Assembly (NCBI RefSeq): GCF_900217815.1
Contig: NZ_OBMT01000002.1
Location: forward strand, 310,001-374,000
Origin: Rhodobacter maris
GTDB taxonomy: Bacteria; Pseudomonadota; Alphaproteobacteria; Rhodobacterales; Rhodobacteraceae
Length of the DNA: 64,000 nucleotides
Reading direction: 5' to 3'
Position numbers and translations under genes: made by a program. The notes below the pieces were generated by a model. The model saw nothing but the letters and a program-made list of their open reading frames with translations, made no database searches and had not been told where the DNA came from. Shown in pieces: positions 51,455-62,139 of the stretch; the first letter of the stretch is position 1; each line of letters opens with the position of its first letter.

Positions 51455-51565
51455 ATGTCGAGAAAGCTTAACGATCGCGTGGGGGCGGAGTCGGCGTTTT
51501 CACCAAAGGCACCGACGGGATATCCGGAGGGGGCGGAGGCGGAGTTTGATCCTTATCAGCCATGA
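51455..51565 (+). CDS. Small ORF coupled to both neighbours in the pyrimidine operon
   Basis: A 36-codon frame from ATG 51455 (or 39 codons from a GTG at 51446 that overlaps the amidohydrolase stop). It reads MSRKLNDRVGAESAFSPKAP then TGYPEGAEAEFDPYQP, with no hydrophobic segment, and its stop overlaps the next start in CATGA (51562-51565). The tight overlaps suggest translation, but no homologue is recognised. Alternative: a chance frame serving only to couple ribosomes. Confidence 0.45.
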   Translation: MSRKLNDRVGAESAFSPKAPTGYPEGAEAEFDPYQP

Positions 51566-52068
51566 CCGATAACCTCATCTACAACCGATATGCATCCGAC
51601 TATAGCGAGACTCAGGCTCTCATGGAAGTCCTTCGGCAAACAGAAAGACATCTTGAGGAGCAACAGAGGCTTACGACTTCTGCGGATCAACGCGCCGTTG
51701 CATTCGCGTCCGTGATGATCGTTGTACTGGGAATCCTGATAGGAAACACCGAGGAACCGACATTAGGAGCGGGAAAGACTTACGTGGTCGTCGGATTTCT
51801 TACTGCTATCTCTTTGGCGTTTTACTCGGCACGCCCGACGAGAATATTCGGAAGCGGTGGGGATAGTAGAACGCTTACGGGGCACGTTGGCGCTCGGAAT
51901 GAAGGCTATTTGTTGTCAGCCATAATCAAGAGAAATGATCGTAACATTGCGCACAATGATCGCGTTCTGAAGAACTCGGCAACGGTCTTCCGCGTCGCTC
52001 TGGGAACCGCACTGCTATCAGTGTTTGTTCTCTTTGCCGACTGGGCCGACTTGTGCAGAAACTGCTGA
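51562..52068 (+). CDS. Low-GC membrane protein inserted in the pyrimidine operon
   Basis: A 168-residue protein (MTDNLIYNRYASDYSETQAL). A helical, charged N-terminus (LRQTERHLEEQQRLTTSADQ) precedes two close membrane segments (about 46-62, FASVMIVVLGILIG, and 75-90, VVVGFLTAISLAFYSA), then a soluble stretch and a third segment (about 147-162, FRVALGTALLSVFVLF). Codon use and GC are visibly lower than in the flanking genes, indicating transfer. The arrangement resembles 2TM effectors such as SLATT or Pycsar-type TM proteins, but this is only a structural impression. Confidence 0.75.
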   Translation: MTDNLIYNRYASDYSETQALMEVLRQTERHLEEQQRLTTSADQRAVAFASVMIVVLGILIGNTEEPTLGAGKTYVVVGFLTAISLAFYSARPTRIFGSGGDSRTLTGHVGARNEGYLLSAIIKRNDRNIAHNDRVLKNSATVFRVALGTALLSVFVLFADWADLCRNC

Positions 52069-52081
52069 AAGGGAGGTCCAA

Positions 52082-53533
52082 ATGAGCACAGTCATCAAGA
52101 ACGGAACTATTGTCACCGCCGATCTGACCTACAAGGCCGATGTGCTGATTGAGGGCGGGCAGATCGTCGCCATCGGCGCGGGGCTTTCGGGCGAGACAGT
52201 GCTCGACGCCACCGGTTGCTATGTGATGCCGGGCGGCATCGACCCGCATACGCACCTTGAGATGCCCTTCATGGGCACTTATTCCGCCGATGATTTCGAA
52301 AGTGGCACCCGCGCGGCGCTCGCCGGCGGCACGACGATGGTGATCGACTTTGCGCTGCCCGCACCGGGCGAGGGGCTCCTTGACGCGCTCAAGGTCTGGG
52401 ACAACAAAGCCGCGCGCGCGCATTGCGACTATTCCTTCCACATGGCGGTCACCTGGTGGGGCGAGCAGGTGTTTGACGAGATGCAGAAGGTGGTCGCGCG
52501 CGGCATCACCTCCTTCAAGCATTTCATGGCCTACAAGGGCTCGTTGATGGTGAACGACGACGAGATGTTTGCCTCTTTCAAGCGCTGCGCCGAACTCGGC
52601 GCGGTGCCGATGGTCCATGCCGAGAACGGCGACATCGTCGCGGAGATGTCGACGAAGCTTCTGGCCGAGGGCAACACCGGCCCCGAGGGGCATGCCTATT
52701 CGCGCCCGAGCCAGGTGGAGGGTGAGGCCACGAACCGCGCCATCATGATCGCCGATATGGCGGGGGTACCGCTTTATGTGGTGCATACCTCATGCGAGGA
52801 GGCGCATGAAGCCATTCGCCGCGCCAAGATGAACGGCAAGCGGGTCTGGGGCGAGCCGCTCATCCAGCACCTGACGCTCGATGAGAGCGAATATTTCAGC
52901 GAGGACTGGGACCATGCGGCACGCCGCGTGATGTCTCCGCCGTTCCGCAACAAAAAGCATCAAGACAGCCTCTGGGCGGGCCTGGCCTCGGGCACGCTTT
53001 CTTGCGTGGCGACCGACCATTGTGCCTTCACCACCGCGCAAAAGCGCTATGGGCTCGGCGATTTCACCAAGATCCCGAACGGCACCGGCGGGCTTGAGGA
53101 CCGGCTGCCGATGCTCTGGAGCGAGGGGGTGACCACGGGCCGCCTCACGATGAACGAATTTGTCGCCGTGACCTCGACCAATATCGCGAAGATCATGGGC
53201 ATGTATCCCAAGAAGGGCGCGGTGCTCGTTGGCGCGGATGCCGACCTGATCATCTGGGACCCGGAAGCGCGCAAGACGATCTCGGCCAAGAGCCACCAAT
53301 CCGCGAGCGATTACAACGTCTTCGAAGGCAAGGTTGTGACGGGCCTGCCGCGCTACACGCTCTCGCGCGGGCTGGTCGCCTTTGCCGAGGGCAAGGTGAC
53401 CGCGCCCGAGGGGCACGGCGAATTTGTTGCCCGCACGCCGATGGGGGCGGAAAACCGCGCGCTTTCGAGCTGGAAGGCGCTCACCGCGCCGCGCCCCGTG
53501 GTGCGCGCGGGCATTCCGGCCTCGGGCGTGTGA
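52082..53533 (+). CDS. Dihydropyrimidinase / D-hydantoinase
   Basis: A 483-residue cyclic amidohydrolase with GGAGG before ATG 52082. It opens 5,6-dihydrouracil or dihydrothymine to the N-carbamoyl-beta-amino acid. Metal ligands: MPGGIDPHTHLEMPFMGT (HxH), the carboxylated Lys in TSFKHFMAYKGSLMV, MVHAENGDIVAEM (His) and LYVVHTSCEEAHEAI (His), then VATDHCAFTTAQKRYG (Asp). Pathway partner of the amidohydrolase gene upstream, from which it is separated by the inserted ORFs. Confidence 0.94.
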   Translation: MSTVIKNGTIVTADLTYKADVLIEGGQIVAIGAGLSGETVLDATGCYVMPGGIDPHTHLEMPFMGTYSADDFESGTRAALAGGTTMVIDFALPAPGEGLLDALKVWDNKAARAHCDYSFHMAVTWWGEQVFDEMQKVVARGITSFKHFMAYKGSLMVNDDEMFASFKRCAELGAVPMVHAENGDIVAEMSTKLLAEGNTGPEGHAYSRPSQVEGEATNRAIMIADMAGVPLYVVHTSCEEAHEAIRRAKMNGKRVWGEPLIQHLTLDESEYFSEDWDHAARRVMSPPFRNKKHQDSLWAGLASGTLSCVATDHCAFTTAQKRYGLGDFTKIPNGTGGLEDRLPMLWSEGVTTGRLTMNEFVAVTSTNIAKIMGMYPKKGAVLVGADADLIIWDPEARKTISAKSHQSASDYNVFEGKVVTGLPRYTLSRGLVAFAEGKVTAPEGHGEFVARTPMGAENRALSSWKALTAPRPVVRAGIPASGV

Positions 53534-53548
53534 GAGGCGGCAGAACAG

Positions 53549-54328
<780 letters not shown>

Positions 54329-54383
54329 GGGCGGCGCGAGCGTTCGGGCGGCGCAGAGGGGCTGTCTTCCCCCCTCCGTCCGA

Positions 54384-54435
54384 GGTTGCCACGGGCAACC
54401 CGTTCGGCGGGGCAAGCTTCCACTGGAAGCTTGCC
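54384..54435. repeat. Paired intercistronic hairpins
   Basis: GGTTGCC-ACG-GGCAACC (54384-54400) and a perfect 12-base palindromic pair GGCAAGCTTCCA/TGGAAGCTTGCC (54411-54435) lie in the 160-base gap between the ATPase and the first permease. A 'CCCCCGAGGATATTTGAGC' element follows (about 54449-54467). Neither hairpin has a T-tract; they may stabilise or process the mRNA. Confidence 0.65.
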
Positions 54436-54490
54436 TGCTCCCGCCTCACCCCCGAGGATATTTGAGCAAAATCGAAGGGCAGGCGTTGCG

Positions 54491-55354
54491 ATGAAATCCA
54501 TTCTTCCGATTCTGAGCGTGCTCGCGGCGATTGTCGTGCTTTGGTATGGCGGCGCGGTCTGGCTCAACAGCCAATGGACCTATGATCAGGCCGCGCGCGC
54601 GGGCGTTGAGGTCAGTTTTTCCGAGATGGTGGTCGATACGCTGCGCCAGGACCGCCCGGTGCTGCCGGCACCCCATCAGGTGGCCGTGGGGCTCTGGCAG
54701 GGGGTCGCGGGCCAAGCGATCACCTCGAAACGCAGCCTTGTGTTCCATGCCTGGGTGACTTTTTCCGCGACCATGGCGGGGTTCGGGCTTGGCACCTTTG
54801 CGGGCATCCTCCTCGCCATCGGCATCGTGCATAGCCGCGCCATGGACATGAGCGTGATGCCCTGGGCGATTGCGAGCCAGACGATCCCGATCCTTGCGAT
54901 TGCGCCGATGGTGATCGTGGTGCTCGCCTCGCTCGGGATCAAGGGGATGGTGCCCAAAGCGATCATCGCCGCTTATCTGAGCTTTTTCCCCGTCCTTGTG
55001 GGCATGGTGAAGGGGCTGCGCGCGCCCGATGCGATGCAGCTTGATTTGCTGCGCACCTACAGTGCCTCGCAGGCGCAGGGGTTCTGGAAGCTGCGTCTTC
55101 CCGCCTCGATGCCTTACCTCTTTGCGTCGTTGAAAGTGGGCATCGCCGCCGCGCTGGTGGGCACGATTGTTGCCGAGCTGCCCGCGGGGGCGACGCAGGG
55201 CCTTGGCGCGCGGCTCCTTTCGGGCAGCTATTACGGGCAGACGATCCAGATCTGGTCGGCGCTCTTTGGTGCGGCAATCCTCGCCGCGCTCCTTGTGCTC
55301 GCGGTGGGCGTGATCGAGCGGATCACCCTCAAGGCAAAGGGGATGGCGCGATGA
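54491..55354 (+). CDS. ABC importer permease 1
   Basis: A 287-residue inner-membrane permease starting at ATG 54491 (MKSILPILSVLAAIVVLWYG). Five to six membrane segments and the EAA-type coupling loop (DLLRTYSASQAQGFWKLRLP, then ASMPYLFASLKVGIAAALVG) are visible. The last codons overlap the next permease in ATGA (55351-55354). Confidence 0.9.
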   Translation: MKSILPILSVLAAIVVLWYGGAVWLNSQWTYDQAARAGVEVSFSEMVVDTLRQDRPVLPAPHQVAVGLWQGVAGQAITSKRSLVFHAWVTFSATMAGFGLGTFAGILLAIGIVHSRAMDMSVMPWAIASQTIPILAIAPMVIVVLASLGIKGMVPKAIIAAYLSFFPVLVGMVKGLRAPDAMQLDLLRTYSASQAQGFWKLRLPASMPYLFASLKVGIAAALVGTIVAELPAGATQGLGARLLSGSYYGQTIQIWSALFGAAILAALLVLAVGVIERITLKAKGMAR

Positions 55355-56196
55355 ACGAAGCCCTCGTTGCCATCCTCTTCTGGGGCGTCGCCTGGGGCAC
55401 GAATGGCGTGCTGGCAAACCGCTTTCCGAAATCGCGCCTCGTGCGGGCCATCGTCCCCGCGCTTTTCGGGGTGACCTTGCTCGTGCTGTGGCAGGGCCTT
55501 GTGCGCGGGCTCGAGGTGAGCCCGGTGATCCTGCCCGCGCCCAGCGATATTGCGACCGCGATCGGCGCCAATCTTCCGCTCCTGTGGGGCGATTTTGCAC
55601 AAACGATCCTGAAAGGCGCGCTCGCCGGCTATCTGATCGGCTGCGGGGCCGCGGTGCTGGTCGCGATTGCCGTGGATCGCTCGCCGTTTTTGCAACGCGG
55701 CCTGCTGCCGGTGGGCAATTTCGTGGCCGCCCTCCCGATCGTTGGCATCGCGCCGATCCTCGTGATGTGGTTCGGCTTTGACTGGCAATCGAAAGCCGCG
55801 GTCGTCGTTGTGATGGTGTTCTTCCCGGTGCTCGTCAACATGGTGGCGGGGCTCGCCGCGACCGATGCGCTCAGCCGCGATTTGATGGCGACATGGTCGG
55901 CCTCTTACCCTCAGGCGCTTTTGAAGCTGCGCCTACCCGCCGCCCTGCCCTTTCTGTTCAACGGGCTCAAGATCGCCACCACGCTCGCGCTCATCGGTGC
56001 TATCGTGGCGGAGTTCTTCGGCTCGCCCACCCGCGGCATGGGGTTCCGCATCTCGACCGCGGTGGGGCAACTCGACCTGCCGCTTGTCTGGGCCGAGATC
56101 ACCGTGGCGGCGCTTGCGGGGTCGGGCTTTTACGGGTTGATCGCCATGATCGAAAAGGCGGCGACCTTCTGGCACCCCTCGCAACGGGGCCATTGA
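55351..56196 (+). CDS. ABC importer permease 2
   Basis: A 281-residue permease of the SsuC/TauC family. Membrane segments at the start (ALVAILFWGVAWGTNGVLAN) and throughout, with the EAA loop DLMATWSASYPQALLKLRLP followed by AALPFLFNGLKIATTLALIG. Overlaps the first permease gene; together they would form a heterodimeric channel. Confidence 0.9.
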   Translation: MNEALVAILFWGVAWGTNGVLANRFPKSRLVRAIVPALFGVTLLVLWQGLVRGLEVSPVILPAPSDIATAIGANLPLLWGDFAQTILKGALAGYLIGCGAAVLVAIAVDRSPFLQRGLLPVGNFVAALPIVGIAPILVMWFGFDWQSKAAVVVVMVFFPVLVNMVAGLAATDALSRDLMATWSASYPQALLKLRLPAALPFLFNGLKIATTLALIGAIVAEFFGSPTRGMGFRISTAVGQLDLPLVWAEITVAALAGSGFYGLIAMIEKAATFWHPSQRGH

Positions 56197-56252
56197 GGGC
56201 AAACGAATTTTATCAACCGGGCGGCAAGTCCGGGATCAACAGGAGAGAGAGA

Positions 56253-57233
56253 ATGAAAAAACTGATGCTGGGGGCGGCGGCGCTCGCGCTGATGGCGGGC
56301 GGCGTTTCCGCCGAAGAGGTCAAGCTGCAACTCAAATGGGTGACGCAGGCGCAATTTGCGGGCTATTACGTCGCCGCCGAGAAGGGCTATTTCACCGATG
56401 AGGGCCTTGATGTCACAATCCTGCCCGGCGGGCCGGACATTGCGCCCGAGCAGGTGATCGCAGGCGGCGGCGCCGATGTGATCGTGGACTGGATGCCCGC
56501 CGCGCTTGCCGCGCGCGAAAAGGGGCTGGGGCTTGTCAACATCGCCCAGCCCTTCAAGCATTCGGGCATGATGCTGACCTGCCTGAAGGAAACCGGCATC
56601 ACCTCGCCCGACGATTTCAAGGGCAAGACGCTTGGCGTGTGGTTCTTTGGCAATGAATATCCGTTCCTGAGCTGGATGTCGAAGCTTGGCATCCCGACCG
56701 ATGGCTCGGAAGGCGGCGTGACGGTGCTCAAACAGGGCTTCAACGTCGATCCACTGTTGCAAAAGCAGGCCGCCTGCATCTCGACGATGACCTATAACGA
56801 ATACTGGCAGGTGATCGACGCGGGGATCAAACCCGAGGATCTCGTGACCTTCAAATATGAAGACGAGGGCGTCGCCACGCTTGAGGACGGGCTTTATGTG
56901 ATGCAGGATCGCCTTGCCGATCCGGCCTTCAAGGAAACCATGGTCAAGTTTGTCCGCGCCGCAATGAAGGGCTGGAAATACGCCGAGGCGAACCCGGATG
57001 AAGCGGCGATGATCGTGCTCGACAATGACGAGACCGGGGCGCAGACCGAACTCCATCAAAAGCGGATGATGGGCGAAGTGGCGAAGTTGACCGCGGGCTC
57101 GAACGGCGCGCTTGATCCGGCCGATTACGAACGCACCGTGGCGACGCTGCTTGGCGGCGGGTCGGACCCGGTGATCACCAAGGAACCCGAGGGAGCCTAT
57201 ACGCTCGAAATCACCGACGCCGCGCTGCAATAA
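56253..57233 (+). CDS. NMT1/THI5-like ABC substrate-binding protein
   Basis: A 326-residue periplasmic binding protein; start ATG 56253 follows AGGAGAG and gives signal peptide MKKLMLGAAALALMAGGVSA. The mature protein starts EEVKLQLKWVTQAQFAGYYV, the NMT1/THI5 signature that in relatives binds pyrimidine or hydroxymethylpyrimidine ligands. It continues with EGLDVTILPGGPDIAPEQVI and ends in a normal C-terminal lobe. Last gene of the importer, closed by a terminator at 57255. Pyrimidine specificity is supported by operon context only. Confidence 0.9.
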   Translation: MKKLMLGAAALALMAGGVSAEEVKLQLKWVTQAQFAGYYVAAEKGYFTDEGLDVTILPGGPDIAPEQVIAGGGADVIVDWMPAALAAREKGLGLVNIAQPFKHSGMMLTCLKETGITSPDDFKGKTLGVWFFGNEYPFLSWMSKLGIPTDGSEGGVTVLKQGFNVDPLLQKQAACISTMTYNEYWQVIDAGIKPEDLVTFKYEDEGVATLEDGLYVMQDRLADPAFKETMVKFVRAAMKGWKYAEANPDEAAMIVLDNDETGAQTELHQKRMMGEVAKLTAGSNGALDPADYERTVATLLGGGSDPVITKEPEGAYTLEITDAALQ

Positions 57234-57254
57234 GCCCGGCCAAAGACCTGCGAG

Positions 57255-57276
57255 GGGCGCCTTCGGGCGCCCTTTT
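57255..57276 (+). terminator. Terminator with TTCG tetraloop after importer operon
   Basis: GGGCGCC (57255-57261), loop TTCG, GGCGCCC (57266-57272), then TTTTG. Confidence 0.9.
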
Positions 57277-57362
57277 GCTTTGTGCCTCGCGCGCGCCTGC
57301 GCCAAATTCCGCCTTTATCCGCGCCCCCCCTTGGCTTATGGCAAAGCCAAAGGGAGACGGTC

Positions 57363-58463
57363 ATGAGCATGAACACCTTCGGTCACATCTTCCGCGTCAC
57401 CACCTGGGGCGAGAGCCACGGGCCGGCGCTGGGCGCCACGGTGGACGGCTGCCCGCCCGGCATCGAAATCTCGGAAGAGTTCATCCAGGTGTTTCTGGAC
57501 CGCCGCCGCCCCGGCCAGTCAAAAATGACGACCCAGCGACAGGAGCCCGACCGGGTGCGCATCCTCTCGGGCGTGTTCGAGGGGCGCTCGACCGGCACGC
57601 CCATTCAGCTGATGATCGAAAACACCGATCAGCGCTCGAAAGATTACGGCGCAATCGCGCAGGCCTTTCGCCCCGGCCATGCCGATATCACTTATCATCT
57701 GAAATATGGCATTCGCGATTATCGCGGCGGCGGGCGCTCCTCGGCGCGCGAAACTGCGGCGCGGGTTGCGGCGGGCGGCGTGGCGCAGGCGGTGCTGAAA
57801 GCGCTGGTGCCGGGGCTCACGATCACCGGCTACATGGTGCAGATGGGCGACAAGCACCTGAACCGGGCCAATTTCGACGCGGACGAAATCCTCAACAACC
57901 CGTTCTTTCTGCCCGATGCCACTGCCGTTGCCGACTGGACCGACTACCTTGAGGGCCTCCGCAAGGCGCAAAACTCGGTCGGCGCCGCGGTTGAAGTGGT
58001 GGCGACGGGCTGCCCCGCGGGCCTTGGCGCGCCGATCTATGCGAAGATGGACAGCGACCTTGCCGCGGCGATGATGACGATCAATGCCGTCAAGGGCGTC
58101 GAGATCGGCGAGGGCATGGCGGCGGCGACGCTGATGGGCACCGAGAATGCCGACGAGATCGTGATGGGGCCCGAGGGGCCGGAGTTTCTCTCCAACCACG
58201 CGGGCGGCATTTTGGGCGGCATCACCACGGGCCAGCCGATCGTGGTGCGCTTTGCCGTCAAACCCACCTCCTCGATCCTCACGCCGCGCCGCTCGATCAA
58301 TGCCGCGGGCGAGCCCGTCGATGTTGTGACCAAGGGCCGCCACGATCCCTGCGTCGGCATCCGCGCCGTGCCGGTGGCCGAGGCGATGATGGCCTGCGTG
58401 ATCCTCGACCATCTGCTCTTGGACCGCGCCCAGACCGACGGGGTCCGCGGCGAGATCGGCTGA
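57363..58463 (+). CDS. aroC: Chorismate synthase
   Basis: Last step of the shikimate pathway, converting EPSP to chorismate with reduced FMN. The start ATG 57363 ([20 protein letters not shown]) gives 366 residues, as usual. Signatures: [60 protein letters not shown] and the C-terminal [19 protein letters not shown]. It stands alone between two unrelated operons. Confidence 0.97.
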   Translation: MSMNTFGHIFRVTTWGESHGPALGATVDGCPPGIEISEEFIQVFLDRRRPGQSKMTTQRQEPDRVRILSGVFEGRSTGTPIQLMIENTDQRSKDYGAIAQAFRPGHADITYHLKYGIRDYRGGGRSSARETAARVAAGGVAQAVLKALVPGLTITGYMVQMGDKHLNRANFDADEILNNPFFLPDATAVADWTDYLEGLRKAQNSVGAAVEVVATGCPAGLGAPIYAKMDSDLAAAMMTINAVKGVEIGEGMAAATLMGTENADEIVMGPEGPEFLSNHAGGILGGITTGQPIVVRFAVKPTSSILTPRRSINAAGEPVDVVTKGRHDPCVGIRAVPVAEAMMACVILDHLLLDRAQTDGVRGEIG

Positions 58464-58470
58464 GCGCGGC

Positions 58471-58773
58471 TCAGCCGGGCCAGCCCTCGACGATGCAGAG
58501 ATCCGCTACGGAAACCGGCGTGCGCAAGGCCAGCGCATGCTGGTATTCGGGACTGAGATAGCAGGCCCGCGCCGCCGCGACCGAGGGAAATTCGATCACC
58601 ACGGTGCGCGGACGCAGATCCCCCTCGACCACCTCCATCGCGCCGCCCCGCACGAGGAACCTGCCGCCGTATTTCTCGAATGCCGCGGCATTGGCCGTGC
58701 GGTAGGCCTGATAGCCCTGCTCATCCTCGACCGTCACATGGCCGATCCAGTAGCCCTTCGGTATATCACTCAT
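58471..58773 (-). CDS. DUF1330 protein
   Basis: A 100-residue dimeric alpha-beta-barrel-type protein starting at ATG 58773 (MSDIPKGYWIGHVTVEDEQG). Typical DUF1330 segments are YQAYRTANAAAFEKYGGRFL, VRGGAMEVVEGDL and RTVVIEFPSVAAARACYLSP followed by EYQHA. The biochemical role is unknown. Convergent with aroC with an 7-base gap. Confidence 0.88.
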   Translation of the reverse strand: MSDIPKGYWIGHVTVEDEQGYQAYRTANAAAFEKYGGRFLVRGGAMEVVEGDLRPRTVVIEFPSVAAARACYLSPEYQHALALRTPVSVADLCIVEGWPG

Positions 58774-58852
58774 GCGCCCCTCCCCATTTCTCGCAGCGTG
58801 GCGGGGAAAAAGGGGATTCGGCAAGACTTATGAAGGGCCTGCAACGCGAGGT

Positions 58853-59164
58853 TCAGCCGCGCGATGCCTTCTCGGCGAGGCCCGAAGTGCCCTCGCGGCG
58901 CTCAAGCTCGGCCAGAACCTCCGCAAGCGTCACATCGCGCGCGGCGAGCATCACGAGCAGGTGGTAGAGAACATCGGCCGATTCATAGACCAGGTTCGCG
59001 CGGTCGTTCTTCGCTGCGGCCATGCAGGCTTCGATTGCTTCCTCGCCAAATTTCTGCGCGCATTTCTCCGGGCCCTTGGAGAGCAGCTTCGCGGTCCAGG
59101 AACTGTCGGGGTCGGCGCCCTTGCGCGCCTCGATCGTGGCGGCAAGGCGGGAAAGCGTGGTCAT
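58853..59164 (-). CDS. hisE: Phosphoribosyl-ATP pyrophosphatase
   Basis: A 103-residue enzyme of the MazG-like fold that hydrolyses phosphoribosyl-ATP, the second step of histidine synthesis. Segments: [40 protein letters not shown] and [18 protein letters not shown], which carry the Mg-binding Glu and Asp residues. Its start overlaps the hisF stop (59161-59164). Confidence 0.96.
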   Translation of the reverse strand: MTTLSRLAATIEARKGADPDSSWTAKLLSKGPEKCAQKFGEEAIEACMAAAKNDRANLVYESADVLYHLLVMLAARDVTLAEVLAELERREGTSGLAEKASRG

Positions 59165-59922
59165 GAAAGCCTCATCGGGATGCCGGCGGCGGCCATATGC
59201 GCTTTGGCCTCGCCAATCGTGTAAGTGCCGAAATGGAAGATCGAGGCGGCGAGCACGGCGCTCGCATGCCCCTCGGTGACGCCTTCGACAAGGTGATCGA
59301 GCGTGCCCACGCCGCCCGAGGCGATCACCGGCACATCGACCGCATCGGCAATCGCACGGGTGAGGGCCAGGTTGAAGCCCGCCTTGGTGCCATCGCGGTC
59401 CATCGAGGTGAGCAGGATCTCCCCCGCGCCCTTTGCCACCACGGTGCGGGCAAATTCGACCGCATCAATGCCGGTGGGCTTGCGCCCGCCATGGGTAAAG
59501 ATCTCCCAGCGGCCCGGTTCCACGGTTTTCGCATCGATCGCACAGACGATACATTGCGCGCCGAACCGGTCGGCGGCCTCGGCGATCACATCGGGGTTCG
59601 CGACGGCGGCGGAGTTGAAGCTGACCTTGTCGGCGCCTGCAAGCAGAAGCGCGCGCACATCCTCATGCGTGCGCACCCCCCCGCCCACGGTGAGCGGCAT
59701 GAAGCATTGCTCTGCGGTGCGGGTGACGAGGTCGAACATCGTGCCGCGATTTTCATGCGTGGCATGGATGTCGAGGAAACAAAGCTCGTCGGCGCCCGCG
59801 GCATCATAGGCCTTGGCGGCCTCGACCGGGTCGCCCGCGTCGATCAGGTTGACGAAGTTCACGCCTTTCACCACACGGCCATCGGCCACGTCGAGGCAGG
59901 GAATGATGCGCGTCTTGAGCAT
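59161..59922 (-). CDS. hisF: Imidazole glycerol phosphate synthase, cyclase subunit
   Basis: A 253-residue TIM barrel. Start ATG 59922 ([20 protein letters not shown]) was chosen for the conserved N-terminus; the frame is open seven codons more. Catalytic Asp residues are in [15 protein letters not shown] and [20 protein letters not shown]; the phosphate loops are [14 protein letters not shown] and [16 protein letters not shown]. It works with HisH, which is not in the window. Co-translated with hisE. Confidence 0.97.
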   Translation of the reverse strand: MLKTRIIPCLDVADGRVVKGVNFVNLIDAGDPVEAAKAYDAAGADELCFLDIHATHENRGTMFDLVTRTAEQCFMPLTVGGGVRTHEDVRALLLAGADKVSFNSAAVANPDVIAEAADRFGAQCIVCAIDAKTVEPGRWEIFTHGGRKPTGIDAVEFARTVVAKGAGEILLTSMDRDGTKAGFNLALTRAIADAVDVPVIASGGVGTLDHLVEGVTEGHASAVLAASIFHFGTYTIGEAKAHMAAAGIPMRLS

Positions 59923-59987
59923 GTCAGACTCCTTCTGCACGCTTACTAGCGAGCACCGGACCGGAAGCCAAGAAAAAGGCTTCGTGT

Positions 59988-61634
59988 TCAGGAGGCGTAA
60001 CGGCTCTTCGGCATCCGTTCGGCCACAAAGGTCTCCTCGCTCGCCCGGCTCCAGCGGTCAAGCCAGACCTGAAGCTCGGGATGATCCGATCCGGTCAGCA
60101 GCACGCCCTCGGGCAGATCTTCGAACACTTCGTTGCCATCCTGAAAGGCGTTGTCCTTGCTGCGGAACATGAAGTGATAGGGCAGGAATTGCGACGGGTG
60201 GGAGAGGCCGGCCGCGCCGACGAGTTCGGCAAGCGCATGGAGCGTGTTCTTGTGAAACCGCGCGACCCGGGCGCTTTTGTCGTCGATGTCGAGCGCTTCC
60301 ATGCGGCGGGGATCCTGTGTGGCGATTCCGGCGGGGCAGCGGTTCGTGTGGCACGATTGCGCCTGAATGCAGCCGATCGCGAACATGTAGCCGCGTGCCG
60401 AATTGCACCAATCGGCGCCCAGAGCCATGGCGCGGGCGATGTCATAGGCCGAGACGATCTTGCCCGCGGCGCCGATCCGGACCCGACTGCGGAGCCCCGC
60501 GCCGCGCAGGGTGTTGTGGACGAAATGCAGCCCTTCAAGCATCGGCATGCCGACCCGGTTGACGAATTCGAGCGGCGCGGCACCGGTGCCGCCCTCCTTG
60601 CCATCGACAACGATGAAATCGGGAGAGATGCCGGTGGCGAGCATCGCCTTCACAAGGCACATGAATTCGCGCCGGTGCCCGATGCAGAGCTTGAAACCCA
60701 CCGGCTTGCCCCCCGAAAGCGCGCGCAGCTCTGCGATGAAGGCCATGAATTCGCGCGGCGTGGAAAAGGCTGAATGCGCCGCGGGAGAAATGCAATCGCG
60801 CCCCATCGGGATGCCGCGCGCCGCAGCGATTTCGGGCGAGATTTTTGACGCCGGCAACATCCCGCCGTGCCCCGGTTTGGCGCCCTGGCTGAGCTTGATC
60901 TCGATCATCTTGATCTGTGGGTCGCGGGCCTGAAGGGCGAATTTTTCCGCCGAAAAGGTGCCATCGTCGTTGCGGCAACCAAAATAGCCCGAGGCGACCT
61001 GATAGATCAGATCGCCGCCGCCCTCGCGGTGATAGCGACTGATCCCGCCTTCGCCGGTGTCATGGGCAAAGCCACCCGCCCTGGCACCGCGGTTGAGCGC
61101 GGAGATCGCATGGGCCGAGAGCGCGCCAAAGCTCATCGCCGAGATGTTGTAGACCGAGGCATCATAGGGTTGGGTGCAATCCGGGCCGCCGATGCGGACC
61201 CGAAAATCGGTGTCGCGGATGGTTTTCGGCACCATCGAATGGGTGAGCCAGTTGAACCCCGAAGCATAGACGGATTCGACCGTGCCGAAAGGGCGCTTGT
61301 CTTCCACCCCCTTGGCGCGCTGGTAGACGAGGCCGCGAATCTCGCGGCTGAAGGGCACCTCGTCGCGATCCGATTCAAAGAAATATTGCCGGAATTCGGG
61401 GCCGACGCTTTCGATCATGTAGCGCAGATGGCCGATGATCGGATAGTTGCGCAAGATCGCGTGGCGGGGCTGGCGCAGGTCATAGACCCCGATCACAACA
61501 AAGGCGGCCGCAAGCAAAAAGGCGCCAAGCCACCAGATCGAGAGGGTGAGCAAAAGCCCGATGGCACTGACAAGCGTGAGCAGCAGCGCCGCGGCAAAGG
61601 GGACAAATCGGACATTCAAGCGCATGAAGGTCAT
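59988..61634 (-). CDS. FMN-binding glutamate synthase-family membrane protein
   Basis: A 548-residue protein with two N-terminal membrane segments (residues about 8-50, [20 protein letters not shown] and [15 protein letters not shown]) followed by a glutamate-synthase FMN-barrel domain (PF01645): [60 protein letters not shown] and the Cys-rich [20 protein letters not shown]. It lacks the glutaminase domain of GltB. Related proteins are annotated only as glutamate-synthase-like; the reaction is unknown. It sits between hisF and DUF2147 on the minus strand. Confidence 0.9.
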   Translation of the reverse strand: MTFMRLNVRFVPFAAALLLTLVSAIGLLLTLSIWWLGAFLLAAAFVVIGVYDLRQPRHAILRNYPIIGHLRYMIESVGPEFRQYFFESDRDEVPFSREIRGLVYQRAKGVEDKRPFGTVESVYASGFNWLTHSMVPKTIRDTDFRVRIGGPDCTQPYDASVYNISAMSFGALSAHAISALNRGARAGGFAHDTGEGGISRYHREGGGDLIYQVASGYFGCRNDDGTFSAEKFALQARDPQIKMIEIKLSQGAKPGHGGMLPASKISPEIAAARGIPMGRDCISPAAHSAFSTPREFMAFIAELRALSGGKPVGFKLCIGHRREFMCLVKAMLATGISPDFIVVDGKEGGTGAAPLEFVNRVGMPMLEGLHFVHNTLRGAGLRSRVRIGAAGKIVSAYDIARAMALGADWCNSARGYMFAIGCIQAQSCHTNRCPAGIATQDPRRMEALDIDDKSARVARFHKNTLHALAELVGAAGLSHPSQFLPYHFMFRSKDNAFQDGNEVFEDLPEGVLLTGSDHPELQVWLDRWSRASEETFVAERMPKSRYAS

Positions 61635-61755
61635 GGAAAAGCGGCTCCCGCTGGCACCCCGGAAAGGGCCATATCCCCCTTTGAAAGCATGAGCCCGCCC
61701 GCGACACAAGCACGCAGTCGCGCCAAGGGGGCGCCGCGCGCCCCCCCGGCCCGGC

Positions 61756-62139
61756 TCAGGGCAGCTTCGTCCAGTTCTGCTTGGCGCAGATCAGCCCGCC
61801 TGCAACACAGCCCGAAAGCTTCATCGCAGTGCCCGCAAGCGCGATCTTGCCCAGATAAATCTTGTCGTTGGAGGGCCGCCAGACCCGGCCCTGATATTTG
61901 CCCTCGCCCGCGGGCACCATGTCGATCACGATCTCCTTTCCGACATTGGGCGAGGCATATTCGCCCTCGGCGTTGAACGATTTTACGATCGTGCCGCAGA
62001 AGGCGGCGCCGCAGGGCGCGATCTTCACATGGGCATAGGCGCCGTCATCGGGCTGGGTCTGCCACATCCCCTCGATCGGGTCCGCCAGAGCCGCCCCCGC
62101 AACGAGGCTGAACGCAGCAGCGATAAGCATGAATTTCAT
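61756..62139 (-). CDS. DUF2147 exported protein
   Basis: A 127-residue periplasmic protein. Start ATG 62139 follows AGGAG and gives signal peptide MKFMLIAAAFSLVAGAALA. DUF2147 features: DPIEGMWQTQPDDGAYAHVK, CGAAFCGTIVKSF, GRVWRPSNDKIYLGKIALAG and LSGCVAGGLICAKQNWTKL. Function unknown. Divergent from hisA. Confidence 0.92.
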   Translation of the reverse strand: MKFMLIAAAFSLVAGAALADPIEGMWQTQPDDGAYAHVKIAPCGAAFCGTIVKSFNAEGEYASPNVGKEIVIDMVPAGEGKYQGRVWRPSNDKIYLGKIALAGTAMKLSGCVAGGLICAKQNWTKLP

